From: PALSA-894 sp963734185
GTDB lineage: Bacteria > Pseudomonadota > Alphaproteobacteria > Rhizobiales > Xanthobacteraceae
DNA length: 64,000 nucleotides
Reading direction: 5' to 3'
Assembly: GCA_963734185.1 (NCBI GenBank)
Contig: CAVTGA010000001.1
Location: 3,065,898-3,129,897 of the forward strand
Below the pieces are notes generated by a model. That model made no database searches and was not told the DNA's origin. It was given only the letters and a program-made list of their open reading frames with translations. The translations under genes and the position numbers were made by a program. Numbering within the stretch: position 1 is the stretch's first letter; each line of letters opens with the position of its first letter. Positions 19,809 through 27,126 of this stretch are shown here, one piece after another.

Positions 19809-20987
19809 TCACCGGACGGGTTCGCGCCCCGCGAACCACAGCTTCGGATCGGCCGCCCGCACGCGCGCTTCCGGCAGACCGAGTTCGCGGCGGACGATAT
19901 TGGTGCCCTCGACCAGCGCCACGCATTTGTAGAACGCGATCCGCCGCGACAGGCCTTCGCGGCCGAAGCCGCAATCGGTGCTGATGACGAGCTGTTCCTT
20001 GGGGATATATTCGAGCGCCTTGCGGATCAGCGCCGCGACGTGCTCCGCCGGCTCCACCACCGTGTTGCAATGGTTGACCACGCCGATGCCGATCTTCTTG
20101 TCGGTCTTGATGTGCTTGAACAGATGCAGGTCCTGCCCGTCCGAACTCGCGCATTCGAGCGTCAGGACGTCGCAGTTGAGCTGCAGCAGATGCGGCAGCG
20201 CGCGCTCGTAGCTCGGCACGTTCCAGTGCACGCGCTGCTGGTTCGGATTGCCCCAGCAGGTATGCACCCAGATCTCCGCGTTCACGCCGACGAGCTGGCG
20301 ATTGAACGCCGCGGTGAGGAATTCGAGATCGGCATCCGTGCACGCCGGATTCACGGCGCGGCCATGGTGCGGCGGCTCCTCCACCTGGATCAATGGGCAG
20401 CCGGCGGCGACCATGTCGCGCAGCTCCGCGTTCATGATGTCGCAGAGATCGAGGATCATCGCCTTGTCGTCGGCATAGAACTCGTTCCACAGCATCGACG
20501 CGAGAGCGGGGGCGCAGATGGCGCCGAATTTCACCGGCCGGTCGGTCATGCGCTGGGCGACCTGCCAGAGCGCGGCGTATTCCAGCGGCCCGCGCGTGAG
20601 CTTCTCGCGCACCACGCCGGGCTGATAGGCCTCCTGCACCTCCCACAGGATCTTGCCCGGCCGCAGGCCATGGCGCGCCATCCAGCCGCGCGAGGTGTCG
20701 CGGTGGCCGCACACGCCCCCGAGACGTTCGATCGGATAGAAGAACCAGGACTTGCCGCCCACGGTCAGGTCGAAGCGGCTGTCGCCGTCGGTCACGATAT
20801 CGAGGCCTGCGGCTTCCTGTTCGGCGATGATGCTGGCGACCGCATCGAGATATTGTTCGCGGAACAGGCTGTCGCCGAGCGCGGACTTGAACGACCGGCC
20901 GTCCAGGCTGCGGTCGAACCAAAGCGGCCGCGGGTAGGAGCCGGTGACGGTGGTGGGCAGGATCATGTCGCGCGTGACGGTGAGCAC
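19809..20987 (-). CDS. cobalamin-independent methionine synthase-like protein (MetE C-terminal domain family)
   Basis: A 392-residue TIM-barrel protein related to the C-terminal half of MetE. Zinc-ligand-like residues are kept: HTCWGN (His and Cys) and STDCGFGRE (second Cys). TTVTGSYPRP at the N terminus is the usual opening. It lacks the N-terminal MetE repeat, as do methyltransferases acting on other thiols or methyl donors. It is co-directional with an upstream solute-binding protein gene (27-bp gap), which suggests a role in catabolism of an imported compound, perhaps methyl transfer or thioether cleavage. The exact reaction is unknown. Confidence 0.78.
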   Translation of the reverse strand: MLTVTRDMILPTTVTGSYPRPLWFDRSLDGRSFKSALGDSLFREQYLDAVASIIAEQEAAGLDIVTDGDSRFDLTVGGKSWFFYPIERLGGVCGHRDTSRGWMARHGLRPGKILWEVQEAYQPGVVREKLTRGPLEYAALWQVAQRMTDRPVKFGAICAPALASMLWNEFYADDKAMILDLCDIMNAELRDMVAAGCPLIQVEEPPHHGRAVNPACTDADLEFLTAAFNRQLVGVNAEIWVHTCWGNPNQQRVHWNVPSYERALPHLLQLNCDVLTLECASSDGQDLHLFKHIKTDKKIGIGVVNHCNTVVEPAEHVAALIRKALEYIPKEQLVISTDCGFGREGLSRRIAFYKCVALVEGTNIVRRELGLPEARVRAADPKLWFAGREPVR

Positions 20988-21014
20988 GGCGGCCTCCGAA
21001 GAAGGAAGAAGCGA

Positions 21015-22052
21015 CTACTGGCGATAGCCGTAAGCCTTGTTCCAGTCGTCGGTCCAAGGCTTGAAGATCTTCTCGATCTCGGCGTCGTCGGAGTACCAGG
21101 TCTTGATCGCCTTGGCGTCGACGCCCGGCGGCATCGGGGCCTGCGCCAGGGAGGAGAACGAGCCGAGCTGGACCATCAGCGCCTGGCCCTCGCGCGACAG
21201 CGCCCAGTCGAGGAACAGCCTGGCGGCATTGGGGTGGCCTGCGCCCTTGGCGATCCCGGCACAGAAGACCGTGACCGGGACACCCTCGGGCGCAAAGAAC
21301 CACTTGAGCGGTGCGCCTTGAGCGGCGAGCGGGATCGCGAGATTGGTCACCAGCGGCGCAATCGCGATCTCGCCGCGGATCATGGCGTCGACCATCGGGG
21401 CCTGGCTCGGAAACAGCGCCGGCTTGAGCGCCGCCTGCTTGGTCCAATAGTCCTCGCCCAGCACCTTGCGTTCGAACATGGCGCGGTTGAAGGGTGCGCC
21501 GCCGGACGCGATGATGGTCTGCCCGAGACGCAGCTTGCCGAACTCGGGCTTCACCAGATCGGCCCAGGACTTGGGCGGGTCCTTCACCAGTTCGGAATTG
21601 TACGTGATGGTCCAGGCGTTGCCGGAGCGCGGCCACAGCCGGTCGGCCGTGCGCGTCACCGCGGCATAGTCTCCGGCGTTGGGCGGCGCATAGGGCGCGA
21701 ACAGCTCGATCATGGCGCGCGCCTGCACCCGGTCGGAGATGTCGATGACGTCGGCGATCATCCGGTTGGCCGCCGCCTCGGTCTTGATGCGCGTGATCAG
21801 CTGGCCGGTCGGCGCGCGCACGATCTCGATCTGGATACCGGGGAAGCGCTCGGCAAAGCGCTTGGCGACGGCCTGCTCGGTGTCGAGGAAGTTGGCGGTG
21901 TAGAGGACGATCCTGCCCTCCTTCCTGGCCGCGGCCAGCAACTCGGCCGACGGCACGAAGTCGGCCTCGGCCGCATGAGCGGCGCAGGCGAACAACAAGG
22001 CGGCGGACACGGCGGTGGAGCCGCGGCGCCATTGCAGTGTGAATGGTCGCAT
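21015..22052 (-). CDS. ABC transporter substrate-binding protein (iron/polyamine-type, SBP family 1)
   Basis: A 345-residue periplasmic protein. The signal peptide spans the hydrophobic stretch up to CAAHAAE; the mature part starts LLAAARKEGRIVLYTANF, typical of Fe3+/2-aminoethylphosphonate/thiamine-type binding proteins. WTITYNSELVKDPPKSWADLVKPEFGKL is the hinge region. No permease or ATPase genes accompany it here. It is likely co-transcribed with the MetE-like gene downstream. Ligand unknown. Confidence 0.85.
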   Translation of the reverse strand: MRPFTLQWRRGSTAVSAALLFACAAHAAEADFVPSAELLAAARKEGRIVLYTANFLDTEQAVAKRFAERFPGIQIEIVRAPTGQLITRIKTEAAANRMIADVIDISDRVQARAMIELFAPYAPPNAGDYAAVTRTADRLWPRSGNAWTITYNSELVKDPPKSWADLVKPEFGKLRLGQTIIASGGAPFNRAMFERKVLGEDYWTKQAALKPALFPSQAPMVDAMIRGEIAIAPLVTNLAIPLAAQGAPLKWFFAPEGVPVTVFCAGIAKGAGHPNAARLFLDWALSREGQALMVQLGSFSSLAQAPMPPGVDAKAIKTWYSDDAEIEKIFKPWTDDWNKAYGYRQ

Positions 22053-22147
22053 GATTGCCGTCCCCCGTTGGCGGTCACGTCCCCTGTCATAATGCCACGG
22101 GTGAGCTCAGCGGCAATGCCGAGGCGCAACGCTGCAGCGGCGAGCCC

Positions 22148-22664
22148 TCAATTCCTGCGGAAGGCGGTCTCGTCGTTGGCGCTGATCGGTGGCAGCAGCG
22201 GCTCGCCGCTCGGTGCGACCGTGACCGCCGGCGGCGGCACCTGCGGCGCGGGCCGCGGCGCGACCGCTACCGGCGCGTCTTTCTTCTGCCGTCCGCGCGG
22301 CCCGGCCGGCGCCGGCGCGGCAAGCGGCGCAAGCTCGACGATGACCGGATTGGGCCAATGCTCGTTGGCGGTGCCGGTCGCGGCATCGACGCCGAGCCCG
22401 ATCACGCCGCCGACCAGCACATTGCCGATAACGCCGGCGGCGCCCGCGCCGGCAACGCGCGTCTTCACCGCGACGGTGATCGGCTGATAGCCCGCCTTGG
22501 TGAACGGCGCGTCGAACTCGTCATAGCGGCCGAACTGCAGCTGGCACGGTGTGACGCAGCCCGGCCCCTTGGTGGTGCGCATCTCGCAGTGACTTCAAAT
22601 AGCTCCTTGTGAAGACGAGGCCTTCAGCCAGCCCCAGGGTGAGTATGGTCCCTTTCGCGGCCAT
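22148..22664 (-). pseudogene. degraded lipoprotein gene (N-terminal half damaged)
   Basis: An open frame of 144 codons from ATG 22582 gives CVTPCQLQFGRYDEF, a glycine-rich segment with VGGVIGLGVDAATGTANEHWPNPVIVELAP, and a Pro/Ala tail. In relatives I recall, this part follows a signal peptide with lipobox and about 25 residues of a beta domain. Here a signal-like stretch (MAAKGTILTLGLAEGLVF) exists at 22664 but in another frame, and the two are separated by a stop and too little sequence. No good ribosome-binding site precedes 22582. Most likely a remnant of an exported protein gene. Confidence 0.5.
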
Positions 22665-22774
22665 CGGCGGCCTCTTGGAGAGGCCGAGGTCCGTACTTCT
22701 CCTAATTAGCGACATCGATCCTTGCCGACGCGCGGCAGTTGCGTAAGAATACCTCACGCTGGGAGGGTCCGTTA

Positions 22775-23353
22775 ATGCGTTATTTGGTAAGTGCGGCGGC
22801 GCTGGCCGTGGCGTTGGGCGGTTGTGCGTCGAAGTCGAGCGACATCACACCCGCTTACATCTCACCGATCATGTATCAAAACCACAGCTGCCCTCAGCTT
22901 GCACAGGAAGCACAGGGCGTCTCGGCTCGCGCCGCTCAAGTATCAGGTGCACAGGATCAGAAGCGGACCAACGATCAAATCGCGACTGGTGTCGCCGTCG
23001 TCATTTTCTGGCCAGCTGCATTCCTCGTCGGCGGCGATGGTCCTATGGCTGCAGAACTCGCGCAGTTGAAAGGCCAAATGGTCGCGATCGAGCAGGCGTC
23101 GATCCAGAAGCGCTGCGGCATCACGTTTCAGCGGACCGCAAGCGCGGGCGAGCCAACCAACGCGTACGCCGTGCAACAGGCGCCGCCCGAGCCGCCGCCC
23201 GCCAGGAGCAAGCAATCAAATACTCCGCGAACGAAAAATCCAGCAAGCCGTACGCCGACGCCACCACTAGCGCCGCCTCCGCAAACGGTCGTGATCGAGC
23301 CGCCGCCACCGACGTTGAGCGAAGGCGATCAAACAATGATGCGGCGGAACTAG
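22775..23353 (+). CDS. proline-rich lipoprotein of unknown function
   Basis: A 192-residue exported lipoprotein. The signal peptide ends in the lipobox LGGC (cysteine at about residue 16). The domain that follows reads YQNHSCPQLAQEAQGVSARA, then a hydrophobic segment GVAVVIFWPAAFLVGG and AELAQLKGQMVAIEQASIQKRC, a layout common in small Rhizobiales lipoproteins. The last 60 residues are rich in Pro, Thr and Gln. GGGAGG precedes ATG 22775. It diverges from the degraded lipoprotein gene. Confidence 0.7.
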   Translation: MRYLVSAAALAVALGGCASKSSDITPAYISPIMYQNHSCPQLAQEAQGVSARAAQVSGAQDQKRTNDQIATGVAVVIFWPAAFLVGGDGPMAAELAQLKGQMVAIEQASIQKRCGITFQRTASAGEPTNAYAVQQAPPEPPPARSKQSNTPRTKNPASRTPTPPLAPPPQTVVIEPPPPTLSEGDQTMMRRN

Positions 23354-23496
23354 GTCACTGACTGCGGCAGCGTAGGCTAGCGAACGGGTCAGAGAGACGT
23401 TCCCGCTCCTAGAAAACGGGCGTTTCGCTCATATCGAGCAAACTGGCAGTGACCGTGCGCGCCTGGAAGCGACATCAGCCAGTAGATCATATTGAT

Positions 23497-23514
23497 GTTA
23501 TCATTTTTGATAAC
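23497..23514. promoter_or_regulatory. perfect palindrome GTTATCA-TTTT-TGATAAC before abiEi
   Basis: Seven-base arms with four-base spacer ending 13 bases before the abiEi ATG. AbiEi antitoxins repress their own operon by binding inverted repeats, so this is a good operator candidate. The surroundings are AT-rich, unlike the window. Confidence 0.6.
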
Positions 23515-23527
23515 TAGAATATGAGAT

Positions 23528-24079
23528 ATGCGCCGCCGCGACCTCGTGCAGAAGCTCACCGACGTGGATCGGCGCGGGGTCTGGGCCTTCACCCCGGCGA
23601 CCTTCTCGGCTCTGCTGGGACATCCCGAACCGAACTATCTCAGGCTCAGGATGAAGCGCTTGGCCGACGAGGGCGTCCTGGTGCGAGCCGCGCGCGGGGT
23701 GTACGTCAATCCGCATGCGCGCTCGATGCCGAACGACGTGCGCGCCGGGCTGATCCGCTTCCTGCGTCCACGCGAGATCACCTATGTGAGCCTGGAAAGC
23801 AAATTGTCGGAGGCCGGCGTGATCTCGCAGATCGCGACGACGTTGACCTGCATGACGACGGGCTCGCCCGGCCGCTTCGACACGCCGTGGGGCGCGGTCG
23901 AGTTCACCCACACGGATCGTTTCATCGCGATCGGGACCGACGTGCATCGGCGAGACGACGGCACGCTGCACGCGACCGTGGAACGCGCGGCGCGCGACCT
24001 GCGCCGGGTCGGGCGCAATACGGGTCTGATCGACGCGGAGACGCTGGCCGAAGCGATCGGCGAAGAAAGAAGCCCGTGA
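23528..24079 (+). CDS. abiEi: AbiEi-type antitoxin / transcriptional regulator
   Basis: A 183-residue protein of the type IV toxin-antitoxin AbiEi family. The N-terminal winged-helix part reads VQKLTDVDRRGVWAFTPATFS and RLRMKRLADEGVLVRAARGVYV; the C-terminal domain includes ITYVSLESKLSEAGVISQIATTLTCMTTG and DTPWGAVEFTHTD. It neutralises the AbiEii nucleotidyltransferase without binding it and autoregulates the operon. Its stop overlaps the next start (GTGA), so the pair is coupled. Confidence 0.87.
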   Translation: MRRRDLVQKLTDVDRRGVWAFTPATFSALLGHPEPNYLRLRMKRLADEGVLVRAARGVYVNPHARSMPNDVRAGLIRFLRPREITYVSLESKLSEAGVISQIATTLTCMTTGSPGRFDTPWGAVEFTHTDRFIAIGTDVHRRDDGTLHATVERAARDLRRVGRNTGLIDAETLAEAIGEERSP

Positions 24080-24999
24080 ACCGCAAGGCCGCCAGCTTCA
24101 GGGGCGCCGTCGCCGATTTCATGGCAGAACGCGGCATTGCGGCCGAGATGGAGCAGAACCTGATCAAGGAGGCGATCCATCTTCATGTGCTCTCGGCGTT
24201 GTCGGATGCCGGCGTGCTTCGTCACGTTGTGTTTCAGGGGGGCACGGCGCTGCGTCTTTGCTACGGCGGAGAACGCTACAGCGAGGATCTCGACTTCGTG
24301 TGCGGAAAGGCCGGCGCCTACGTCAAGGACCTCGAATTCGAGCAGTTGGTGCGCGGCGCCTTGGAGGCGACACGGAAATCGCTGCAGCACGATTTCGCGA
24401 TCGATGCAGAGCAGATCACGCTCAAGCAACCTGCGCGTCTCGCGGCGATCAAGGACGATCCCGTTGCGGTCGCTGCTTGGCAGATCGTCGTGCCGGTCGA
24501 TCCGACGCCGCGGTCGCCGAAGTCCCGCGTCAAGATCGAATTCGCCAATGTGCCGTCCCACCACAGCGGGCCGAACGTCGCCAAGGCGGCGCAGGGCCTG
24601 GTGCAGGTGCAAGACGTCATCCTCAGCGTCGAGAGCGCCAACGAAATCCTGGCCGACAAGGCGGTCGCGCTGACGGCGCGGCCAGTGATGAAATACCGCG
24701 ACGTCTGGGATGTCTGGTATCTGGTCGACAGGCTGAATGCCACGGCCGACCGTGACATGGTCGGCCGGAAGTTCGCCGACTACGATGTTTCCGATGCCGC
24801 GACGAAGGCGCAGCGACGGATCGACGAACTGGCGAAGAGTTCTTCCGCGAATTCGTTTCTCGACGAGATGCGACGTTTCCTGCCGGCAAAGCGCGTCGCC
24901 GAAATGAGCGACGCGGGCTTGCATCGTGTGGTGCTTGCGGCAAGCGATGGACTGCTGCGGCGCGCGGTTCTTCCAATGTCGGCAAAATTTAGAGCATGA
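24076..24999 (+). CDS. abiEii: AbiEii-type nucleotidyltransferase toxin
   Basis: A 307-residue nucleotidyltransferase-fold toxin. The polymerase-beta-like motif is clear: FQGGTALRLCYGGERYSEDLDF (GG then D-x-D), followed by the conserved DKAVALTARPVMKYRDVWDVWYL. Toxins of this family stop growth, probably by adding nucleotides to tRNA acceptor ends, as an anti-phage abortive response. The GTG start at 24076 overlaps the antitoxin stop by four bases. The last codons and stop (AGA GCA TGA) come from the palindromic repeat at 24990, so the native C terminus may have been altered by repeat insertion. Confidence 0.86.
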   Translation: MNRKAASFRGAVADFMAERGIAAEMEQNLIKEAIHLHVLSALSDAGVLRHVVFQGGTALRLCYGGERYSEDLDFVCGKAGAYVKDLEFEQLVRGALEATRKSLQHDFAIDAEQITLKQPARLAAIKDDPVAVAAWQIVVPVDPTPRSPKSRVKIEFANVPSHHSGPNVAKAAQGLVQVQDVILSVESANEILADKAVALTARPVMKYRDVWDVWYLVDRLNATADRDMVGRKFADYDVSDAATKAQRRIDELAKSSSANSFLDEMRRFLPAKRVAEMSDAGLHRVVLAASDGLLRRAVLPMSAKFRA

Positions 25000-25029
25000 T
25001 CCGATTCTATTTGAGCGGATCATGCTCTA
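24990..25029. repeat. palindromic repeat, AGAGCATGATCC family (supplies abiEii stop)
   Basis: TAGAGCATGATCCG/CGGATCATGCTCTA arms with 12-base loop. The abiEii stop codon TGA (24997-24999) lies inside the left arm, and the element fills the gap before the amidotransferase gene on the same strand. Confidence 0.88.
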
Positions 25030-25061
25030 GACTGGCGCGAAAGGAAGACGAGGTCGCCGCC

Positions 25062-25988
25062 ATGTGCCGGGCTCTCATCTATCTCGGTCGTCCCATCCCG
25101 CTCGACAATCTCCTGTTCCGGCCGGAAAGCTCGCTGGTCAACCAGGCGCTGCTGCCGCGCAAGCTGCAGATGCTGAACCTCGCAGGCTTCGGCATGATGG
25201 CGTGGGACAGCCGGTCGCATCACCCGGAAGTGCCGTTTCGCTATGCGACCCCGTCGCTGCCGGTGTTTGATCGCAATCTTCGGGCTCTGGCGACAAAGCT
25301 CACGCCTGAATGCGTTATCGCGCATGTTCGCGGCGTTGCGTATGCGCCGACGTCGCACGTGTCGGAGATCAACACGCATCCGTTCTGCTTCGATCGTTGC
25401 ACGATCGCGCTGGCGCACAATGGCGATCTGTACCGCATCGACGACATGAAGCGCGATCTGCTGAACCACATTCGACCGGACATGGCACGGCACATCGCAG
25501 GCTCGACCGACAGCGAGTGGATCTATGCCTTGATCCTGTCGCTGCTCGACGATCCGCACGCCTCGCCCGACGGTGAGGAACTGCTGAGCGCGGTGCGGCG
25601 CGCGCTTGCGATCATGCGGGACATCCGGGCCAAGCACGGAATAACGATTTCATCATCGGTGAATCTGTTCATCACCACCGGCGAGAAGGTGTTGGGCGTG
25701 CGCTATTGCTTCGATTTCGGATGCTATCCGAGCGAGCGACCGGAGCAAGTCCACGAAGCCAACCTGTCGTATCTGAGCCTGTGGTATACGACGGGCCGGG
25801 ATTTCGGCTTCTACGACGGCGAGTGGAAGATGATCGGCGGCGAGGAGACCGCCGACTCGCTGCTGATCGCATCGGAACCGCTGACGCATGATACCGCGGC
25901 CTGGTTGGAGGTCCCGGAATACTGCGCCGTGTTCGGCTCGCTGCGCGGCGACCAGCCGGCGATCGAGGTGCATCCGCTGAACTTGTGA
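25062..25988 (+). CDS. class II glutamine amidotransferase (GATase_4-like)
   Basis: A 308-residue Ntn-type amidotransferase. The catalytic cysteine is residue 2 (MCRALIYLGRP), as required after Met removal. AHVRGVA, NTHPFCF and ALAHNGDL match the glutamine-binding loops of the YafJ/GATase_4 group. There is no synthase domain, so the acceptor of the released ammonia is unknown; proteins of this kind may act as gamma-glutamyl hydrolases. It follows the AbiE pair across a repeat and is convergent with the cyclic-nucleotide-binding gene (43-bp gap). Confidence 0.85.
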   Translation: MCRALIYLGRPIPLDNLLFRPESSLVNQALLPRKLQMLNLAGFGMMAWDSRSHHPEVPFRYATPSLPVFDRNLRALATKLTPECVIAHVRGVAYAPTSHVSEINTHPFCFDRCTIALAHNGDLYRIDDMKRDLLNHIRPDMARHIAGSTDSEWIYALILSLLDDPHASPDGEELLSAVRRALAIMRDIRAKHGITISSSVNLFITTGEKVLGVRYCFDFGCYPSERPEQVHEANLSYLSLWYTTGRDFGFYDGEWKMIGGEETADSLLIASEPLTHDTAAWLEVPEYCAVFGSLRGDQPAIEVHPLNL

Positions 25989-26031
25989 TGCAGGCTGTTT
26001 CCCGCTCGTCCCGCAGCGCTCCAAACTGCGC

Positions 26032-27075
26032 TCAGGTGACGAACGGCGAGACCGTTTTCCCGCTTCCGGCGCGCAACTGCTGGAACACGCGTGAAAGCCC
26101 GACCAGGCGCTTCAGGTGGTTCGTTGTGCGCGCCACCATGGCGGCCTGGTGCTCGGTAATCGCCGTCAGAAAAGCGAATGCGGTCTGATCGAAGCCGAGA
26201 TAGAGCTCGAGAAATGCTGCCCGTGGCAGCTCCAGCAGCACGGCATTCTCGCACACCACATAGTCGGCGCTGACCGGGCGATTCTCGATCACCGGACTCA
26301 CATTGCAAAAACAGCCGGGTCCGCGCACGTTCATCAGATGGATGCGCCCGCCGTCAGCATGACCCGACGCGACGGCGCCGCGGACCACCACATAGGCATG
26401 CTCCGGGGATTGATCGCGGGAGACAAGCGGATGGCCGCGGGCCGGGCGAATGACCCTGGCGCGCGCCTGCACCGCGGCGATGCTGGCCGGATCGAAGCCG
26501 CCGAAGCAGGGAAGGACGGGCAGAAACGCGCCGACATCGAATCCGTTGGGCGCCCCTCCCTCGAGGCCTTCCCTGGGCGCCGACGGCAGTTGCGACATTT
26601 CATAAGGACTGTCGCCGCGTATTGCTGCTTCGTGGATTCTGCCGTGCAAGGCGCGCAGGCGTCCTGCCAGGACGAGCGCCAGTTGCCGAAACATCTTGAA
26701 TGCGCCGGGGCGGAGCTGGGCCAGCGCGGCGCTGAGGAAACGCCAGTCCGCGTAGATCGCCTCGACCGGCCCCGTGGCCGTCACGGTGGCGCTGCGTGGA
26801 ACCGATCGGAGCAGCGCCAATTCGCCGTGCGTGCTGCCGGGTCCAAGCTCGGCGATCAGGGCCTCGCCCCCTCCCGGCAGCTTGGTGGTGACACGAACCT
26901 CTCCGTTCACGATGAAGTAGATACCGTCCGGCTCCGCTCCCTGGCGGATGAGCGCCTGCCCGGCGGTGAAATTCAATAACTGCAAGCCAAGCGCGACGTC
27001 GGCCCGTTCTTGGTCGTCGAGGTCGGCATAGGGCGGCACCGAGGCCAGACGCGCGATCAATTCCGGGTCCGTCAT
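26032..27075 (-). CDS. protein with two cyclic-nucleotide-binding domains
   Basis: A 347-residue cytosolic protein. Domain 1 (about 10-140) has the phosphate-binding cassette HGELALLRSVPRSATV, with the conserved Glu and Arg needed for cAMP/cGMP binding. Domain 2 (about 185-320) has GCFCNVSPVIENRPVSADYV, where the Glu is missing and the cassette is degenerate. No helix-turn-helix or membrane segment is visible, so it is a sensor or regulatory partner rather than a Crp-type activator. It lies 51 bases downstream of the flavoprotein that also ends in such a domain, same strand, and is probably in one operon with it. Confidence 0.82.
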   Translation of the reverse strand: MTDPELIARLASVPPYADLDDQERADVALGLQLLNFTAGQALIRQGAEPDGIYFIVNGEVRVTTKLPGGGEALIAELGPGSTHGELALLRSVPRSATVTATGPVEAIYADWRFLSAALAQLRPGAFKMFRQLALVLAGRLRALHGRIHEAAIRGDSPYEMSQLPSAPREGLEGGAPNGFDVGAFLPVLPCFGGFDPASIAAVQARARVIRPARGHPLVSRDQSPEHAYVVVRGAVASGHADGGRIHLMNVRGPGCFCNVSPVIENRPVSADYVVCENAVLLELPRAAFLELYLGFDQTAFAFLTAITEHQAAMVARTTNHLKRLVGLSRVFQQLRAGSGKTVSPFVT

Positions 27076-27126
27076 GGCCGGTCCCAGTGCCGCCGTCGTC
27101 GATCCGGCATGGAGGGCATTTGGCGT

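Noticed and set aside
20988..21014. Riboswitch between the solute-binding protein and MetE-like genes
   Set aside because: The gap is only 27 bases, too short for any known SAM or cobalamin riboswitch.
20040..22487. 815-codon plus-strand open frame across the MetE-like and solute-binding genes
   Set aside because: Shadow frame; the minus strand carries a signal peptide and zinc motifs.
23521..24999. Single 492-codon frame covering both AbiE genes
   Set aside because: Its first part is an antisense-like Arg-rich reading; the real layout is two overlapping genes with GTGA junction.
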